DNA of 27,238 nt from Prorocentrum cordatum (taxonomy: Eukaryota > Sar > Dinophyceae > Prorocentrales > Prorocentraceae). Location: positions 218,100-245,337 of the forward strand of contig CAUYUJ010020604.1 in NCBI GenBank assembly GCA_963575745.1. The letters run 5' to 3'. Position numbers and translations under genes: made by a program. Below, in pieces: positions 23,694 to 27,238 of the stretch (the first letter of the stretch is position 1; each line of letters starts with the position of its first letter). Under the pieces are notes generated by a model. The model worked only from the letters and a program-made list of their open reading frames with translations. It made no database searches and had not been told where the DNA came from.

Positions 23694-26240
23694 GTGGTAG
23701 AAGCCAAGCCGGCACACCTTGCAGTGCTGAGGCACATCGTCGTTCGTCTTGTGCTTCCAGCACGTGGGACCGCACCTGTGCAGGTGGCCACGGATGATAC
23801 ACTTGCGCGCGTCCCGCGCGAAGCAGCCCGCCCAGGTGCGCGCCTCCTCGTCCGTGCGGTCCGCAAAGTGCATGGCCGCGGTGCCGCCCGCGCGCTCGCG
23901 GTACACAGGCTTGCGGCGGTACTGCGGCTGCAGCGTCACGTGCGCACCCGTGAGAGGCTCGCCAAAGACCGCCGGGTACTGTGCCCGCTGCTCATGGGGA
24001 TCGGGCTCTGGATCTGCCATCGGCGCGAACGGGCGCTGCCGGCGCGGACCCTCAATTGCGGGCTGCTCCTCCAGCATCGCTCGCTCCTCTGCGAGATCGA
24101 TCTTCATCATGGCCGCAACCTCGTTCCGCAGCTCTTCTGTGGACAATTTCTTGTCAACACGGACAGAGCGGCGCCCCGCGTCGTACTCCGGCTTGAGAAG
24201 CTTCCCGAGCTGGCGGCGCGAGGCGCCAGCGATCGTATGGTACTGCAAGGAGAGGTCGCTCTCCTCCAGCTTCCCGTCCGCGAACGCGAGACGTCGATCC
24301 CGCGGGGCGAGCGGAAGCGGCGGCAGCCACTCCCGCCCGTCCCGCCCGTCCCAGCCCAGCTGCCGGCCCACCTCCTCCGCCGCGTCGAACTGCACGCTGC
24401 CAACCCGGGCGAGCACGGCCTCCCTCCACTTCCTCAGACGCTCCTCGAGGCCATCGACGTCCCCCGCGCGCAGCTTCGCGAGGAACGCGCCAGTCATCGG
24501 GTGCAGGCGCCACAGGTGGATGTGCGGATGGATGCCGCCGCGCCCCTGCGACTCCACGGGGCCGAAATACGCGCGGACGAGCCCGAACGCTCCACACGCC
24601 CCCGTGGCGGCCACGCCGTCGGAGACGCCCGTGGACCCGCGCTGCGGCGTGACGCCGACGACATGCTCCAGGAACAGTTCCAGCATGAGGTTCGTGACCA
24701 TGGCCTGCGACACCGGGTCTGCGGCCACCCGCCGCAGCATCTCCCGAGTCGAGGGCATCACGGGAGCAGTCTCCTCCAGCAGCCGCCATTGCTGCACGGA
24801 GGCGCCCTCGTACATCAGGGACACCATCAGGTTCCGAGTGTCCGCGATGTTCGGCGTCGTGAACACCAGGGGCGGACCGAAGAGCCGGGTGTAGCTGGTA
24901 CTGATGTGCCGCAGCGTGGTCCGGTGCGCGTCGGAGCCGACGACATCGCGGGTGCTGAGCAGCATGCTGCGCAGCGCGCTCTTGACGTTCCGGGGCACGC
25001 CCTCGTGGCCCAGGGCCTGCTTCAGGCCCGCCCCCCTGCCGAGCTCGGCCACGACCAGCGCCAGGTCCTCCGGCGACAAAGCGGCGAGGTCCGCGATGCT
25101 TTCCCCGAGGCGCTGCTTGCGCACGAATAACCTGGCCGACTGACTGATTGCCTTTCTGCGCCAGAGGCAATACTGGGCCGTGAGCAGGTCTGCGTGGCGA
25201 CGCCAGCGCGGCACGGGCGACTCAGACTCGGCGGGCGCCTTCGCAGCGTCGGGCGCGGGCGCCCGCGCAGCGTCGGGCGCCGAGACGTCGTCGGGGACCA
25301 CGTACTCGAGCTCCTCGCGAGCCATGAGGCCCCGGCACCACTCGTCGTACGTCAACTTTGCGTCCCTCTCGAGTCCGAAGACGCCGTCCCCATACGGAAA
25401 CGCGACAGGGTCGAAGGCGCTCCAGAAACCGGGCGAGAACATGCTGACAGGCTCCGTTCCAGTGGGCACGACGACCCGCACCGCGCGCCTCGCCCCCCCG
25501 GCCTCGGCGCCCCCGGCCGGCGCGCCGCCGCCGCCGCCGCCGCCGGCCGCGCGCTTCCCGGCAACTCCTGGAGGAGGCCGCGTGGCCTGAATCTTCTGCT
25601 CCGTCTGCTCCAACTTCTTTGTGAGCGCCTCCTTCTTGCAGTTTGTGAGCAACTTCGCAGCCTTGCGGGCCTCTTCCGCGGCCTCCGCCAAGCGCCGGTC
25701 GAGATCTCGGTCCTGGAAATTCTCCATGCCGTCGAACTGCCGCGTTTCTGCCTCCGCGCGCTGCTTCTCGCGCGCAATCTCCTCCGCCTTCTGGAGGCTG
25801 AGGTGCACAGTCGCCCACTGCTTGTCCAGATCGGCCATGATGTCGGCGTCCGCGACGGCGGCGCAGTACTCGCCCTCCTCGACACCCTCGCCGCCCTCTC
25901 CCTCGCCAGCCTCGCCCTCGTCGCCCTCTGCATCCTCCCCACCGGCGCCAGTAGCGTCCTCGCCGCTGGCCCCTGCCTCGCCCCCTGCCTCGCCCCCGCC
26001 GTCTGACGCCGCGTTCGCGTCGCCCTCCGCGCTCGCAGCGCCTGCACTCGTCCGCTTCGGCGGGGCCGAGCCCACGCCGGGCTGCACGGCATCGGCCGGG
26101 CCCTCCTGGCGAGCGTCGCCACCCTTACCCCCCACGGCCACGCACGCCGCGAGACAGCGAGGCAGGCCCAGGAGCGAGGAGCCGTCGCCATCGCCGTCGC
26201 CCTCGGGGTCCGCAAAGTTTCGCGCTGCCTCTTCGTCCAC
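23691..26240 (-). CDS. Helitron Rep (HUH) nuclease segment, ends at in-frame TAG
   Basis: There is no ATG at the upstream end, since this is a continuation after a frame shift. Residue numbers count from 26240. An acidic Gly/Ala/Glu linker (about 60-125) is followed by a charged, probably coiled-coil helix (about 135-220). The Helitron N-type region has FDPVAFPYGDGVFGL (277-291). Rep motif 1 is probably PPLVFTTPNIADTR (456-469). The metal-binding HUH motif is HPHIHLW (571-577, H573 and H575). It would bind a divalent ion for single-strand nicking and rolling-circle transposition. A Cys/His cluster (C806, C814, C823, C827, C840, C843) leads to CRLGFYH and then TAG at 23691-23693. The next codons continue the same domain in the same frame, so the stop splits one domain. 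Confidence 0.85.
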   Translation of the reverse strand: MDEEAARNFADPEGDGDGDGSSLLGLPRCLAACVAVGGKGGDARQEGPADAVQPGVGSAPPKRTSAGAASAEGDANAASDGGGEAGGEAGASGEDATGAGGEDAEGDEGEAGEGEGGEGVEEGEYCAAVADADIMADLDKQWATVHLSLQKAEEIAREKQRAEAETRQFDGMENFQDRDLDRRLAEAAEEARKAAKLLTNCKKEALTKKLEQTEQKIQATRPPPGVAGKRAAGGGGGGGAPAGGAEAGGARRAVRVVVPTGTEPVSMFSPGFWSAFDPVAFPYGDGVFGLERDAKLTYDEWCRGLMAREELEYVVPDDVSAPDAARAPAPDAAKAPAESESPVPRWRRHADLLTAQYCLWRRKAISQSARLFVRKQRLGESIADLAALSPEDLALVVAELGRGAGLKQALGHEGVPRNVKSALRSMLLSTRDVVGSDAHRTTLRHISTSYTRLFGPPLVFTTPNIADTRNLMVSLMYEGASVQQWRLLEETAPVMPSTREMLRRVAADPVSQAMVTNLMLELFLEHVVGVTPQRGSTGVSDGVAATGACGAFGLVRAYFGPVESQGRGGIHPHIHLWRLHPMTGAFLAKLRAGDVDGLEERLRKWREAVLARVGSVQFDAAEEVGRQLGWDGRDGREWLPPLPLAPRDRRLAFADGKLEESDLSLQYHTIAGASRRQLGKLLKPEYDAGRRSVRVDKKLSTEELRNEVAAMMKIDLAEERAMLEEQPAIEGPRRQRPFAPMADPEPDPHEQRAQYPAVFGEPLTGAHVTLQPQYRRKPVYRERAGGTAAMHFADRTDEEARTWAGCFARDARKCIIRGHLHRCGPTCWKHKTNDDVPQHCKVCRLGFYH

Positions 26241-27238
26241 CGCACTGCGGCGTACTGCTCGTTCGTGTCGCGGAGGTAATCGTAAGCGCGCTTGAAATCG
26301 TCGAGGGGCACGCCGAGCTCCTCCAACCGCGCCTTCTGCAGGGTGGCGGGATCGGAACCCGCGAAGACAATCTGCACAAACTCGACGAGATCGCTCTCCC
26401 GCGGCGGCAGCGACAGCACCTGCCGACCGCCGTCCGCCTGCGGGAACGCCACGAAGTTCCCCACGTACGCCTTGATCTGCTGGTCAATTGGAGCCCACTC
26501 GCCAGAATCGGTCTTGCAGTTGAAGCGCCGCACGATGCCCCGCGCGATGGGCAGCAGAAGCTTCGCGCCCAGCGTGAGGTTCCGCAGCGGCGGTGGCAGC
26601 CGACCGATCCAGAGATCGTTGGCCAGCGCGCAGGGCGGCATCGTGGGCAAACTCTTGGTGAGCGCGCCGCGACACCCCGCGCAGATGGGCACCTTCTGCG
26701 TCGCGTCGGCCACGAGCACTCCGTCTGACTCGCGCTTGTCAATCTTGAAGCACTTCTTGTGCAAGAGCCACAGCTTCCCGTCGGTGCCAGGGTCGCGCAC
26801 TGCGGACGCCTCCAGCTCCTCGAGGGGGACGCCGCCCGGGTGCTCGGCGCCGTCGGGGCCCTCGCGCACGAAGCGCCACCGGGCGTAGTACCGCGCCGGG
26901 TCCAGGAGCGCGTGGGCGCGCTGCCGCTGCGTCAGGCGCATGGCCTGCGCCTGCGCGCCCGCGGCCTCCGATGCCTCTCCCCGCGCCGCCTCGAGCTCGG
27001 CGCGCGCGGGCCGCTTCGGCACCTCGTCGCAGAGCAGCGAACGCTCCCCGGCGCGGTCCGGCTGCTGCCAGAAGTGCACGCGCTGCAGCTCGTCCGCCCA
27101 GTGGAGACGAGCACAGACGCAGCAGGCCACTCTCGAGCGCACGGCGCGGCGACTCTGCCCGGGCTCGGGCCCCTCGGCGTCCGACGCCGCCGGAGCAGCG
27201 CCCAGCGCGTCCATGTCCACGGGCGGCACGTCCACGCC
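26241..27238 (-). CDS. Helitron protein, N-terminal segment with DUF6570-like domain
   Basis: The frame is open to the right window edge, so the start may lie outside; the first ATG is at 27214. Numbering from 27235, there is a CxxC pair at C38/C41, then a second pair C175/C178 followed by ALANDLWIGRLPPPL and KAYVGNFVAFPQ (about 193-246). This matches the pattern of the Helitron-associated DUF6570 domain, in which a CxxC precedes a CALANgLWiG-like motif and a GNvvaFPQ-like motif. Its biochemical role is not established. Coding resemblance ends near YLRDTNEQYAAV. The frame stays open to 25352 but turns into Arg-rich shadow sequence, while the continuation lies one frame over. The join equals one missing base. 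Confidence 0.8.

Larger units (their letters stand above)
16211..27238 (-). mobile_element. Helitron-class rolling-circle transposon, coding part, broken
   Basis: Five minus-strand frame segments encode, in transposon order, a DUF6570-like domain, a Rep/HUH nuclease, a PIF1 helicase, a USP-like domain and a Cys/His motif. Known Helitrons have Rep plus helicase in one polypeptide, and a DUF6570 domain precedes the Helitron N domain in many of them. Breaks lie at about 26240 (shift), 23691-23693 (TAG in frame), 19176-19190 (shift) and about 18490 (shift). The 5' end lies outside the window. The 3' terminus (CTRR preceded by a hairpin) could not be placed in 14690-16210 with confidence. The code is very GC-rich, unlike the AT-richer repeats to the left. 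Confidence 0.88.

Noticed and set aside
16225-25130. Long plus-strand frames opposite the transposon gene
   Set aside because: They are antisense shadows in very GC-rich DNA, Arg/Pro/His-rich and without recognisable motifs.

Overview
The window is eukaryotic nuclear DNA, probably from a dinoflagellate or another repeat-rich alga. That assignment is an inference. It rests on the scale and variety of tandem arrays, the very GC-rich Ala/Gly-rich coding DNA, and a giant transposon gene. No spliced leader, rRNA or tRNA gene was found that would settle it. No bacterial operon structure is visible.

The left part (1-5785) is a chain of different tandem arrays placed nearly end to end. In order they are an AGT microsatellite; a possible small minus-strand gene with an AT-hook-like motif, split by a 245-nt T tract; ATC arrays with a double hairpin between them; a pyrimidine tract; a 9-bp array; about eight copies of a ~152-bp satellite with palindromes; a ~95-bp repeat; a CCAA array; a GGTGTCC heptamer array; another ATC block; and a GGTGGGTCC nonamer array.

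The middle (about 5786-14690) contains no gene I can support. It is a mosaic of four interspersed repeat modules: R (~160-180 bp, mostly head to tail, both orientations), C (~145 bp), D (~185 bp), and a ~60-bp hairpin element H present 13 times. H sits at the junctions between the other modules. Region 14690-16200 is a CA-rich microsatellite with two copies of an 82-bp inverted-repeat element.

The right part (16211-27238, minus strand) is one Helitron-class rolling-circle transposon gene, running off the right edge. Read 5' to 3' on the minus strand it has a DUF6570-like N-terminal domain, a Rep nuclease with an HPHIH (HUH) motif and a Y-x3-Y-x2-K tyrosine pair, a PIF1-type helicase with Walker A GEGGTGKT, a low-complexity linker, a USP/UCH-type ubiquitin hydrolase domain, and a C-terminal Cys/His motif. 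The frame is interrupted four times: three shifts, all in the same direction (each equals one missing base), and one in-frame TAG. The deubiquitinase Cys box has Ser where the catalytic Cys is expected. The copy is therefore either a decaying element or carries assembly errors; the domain order itself is clear.
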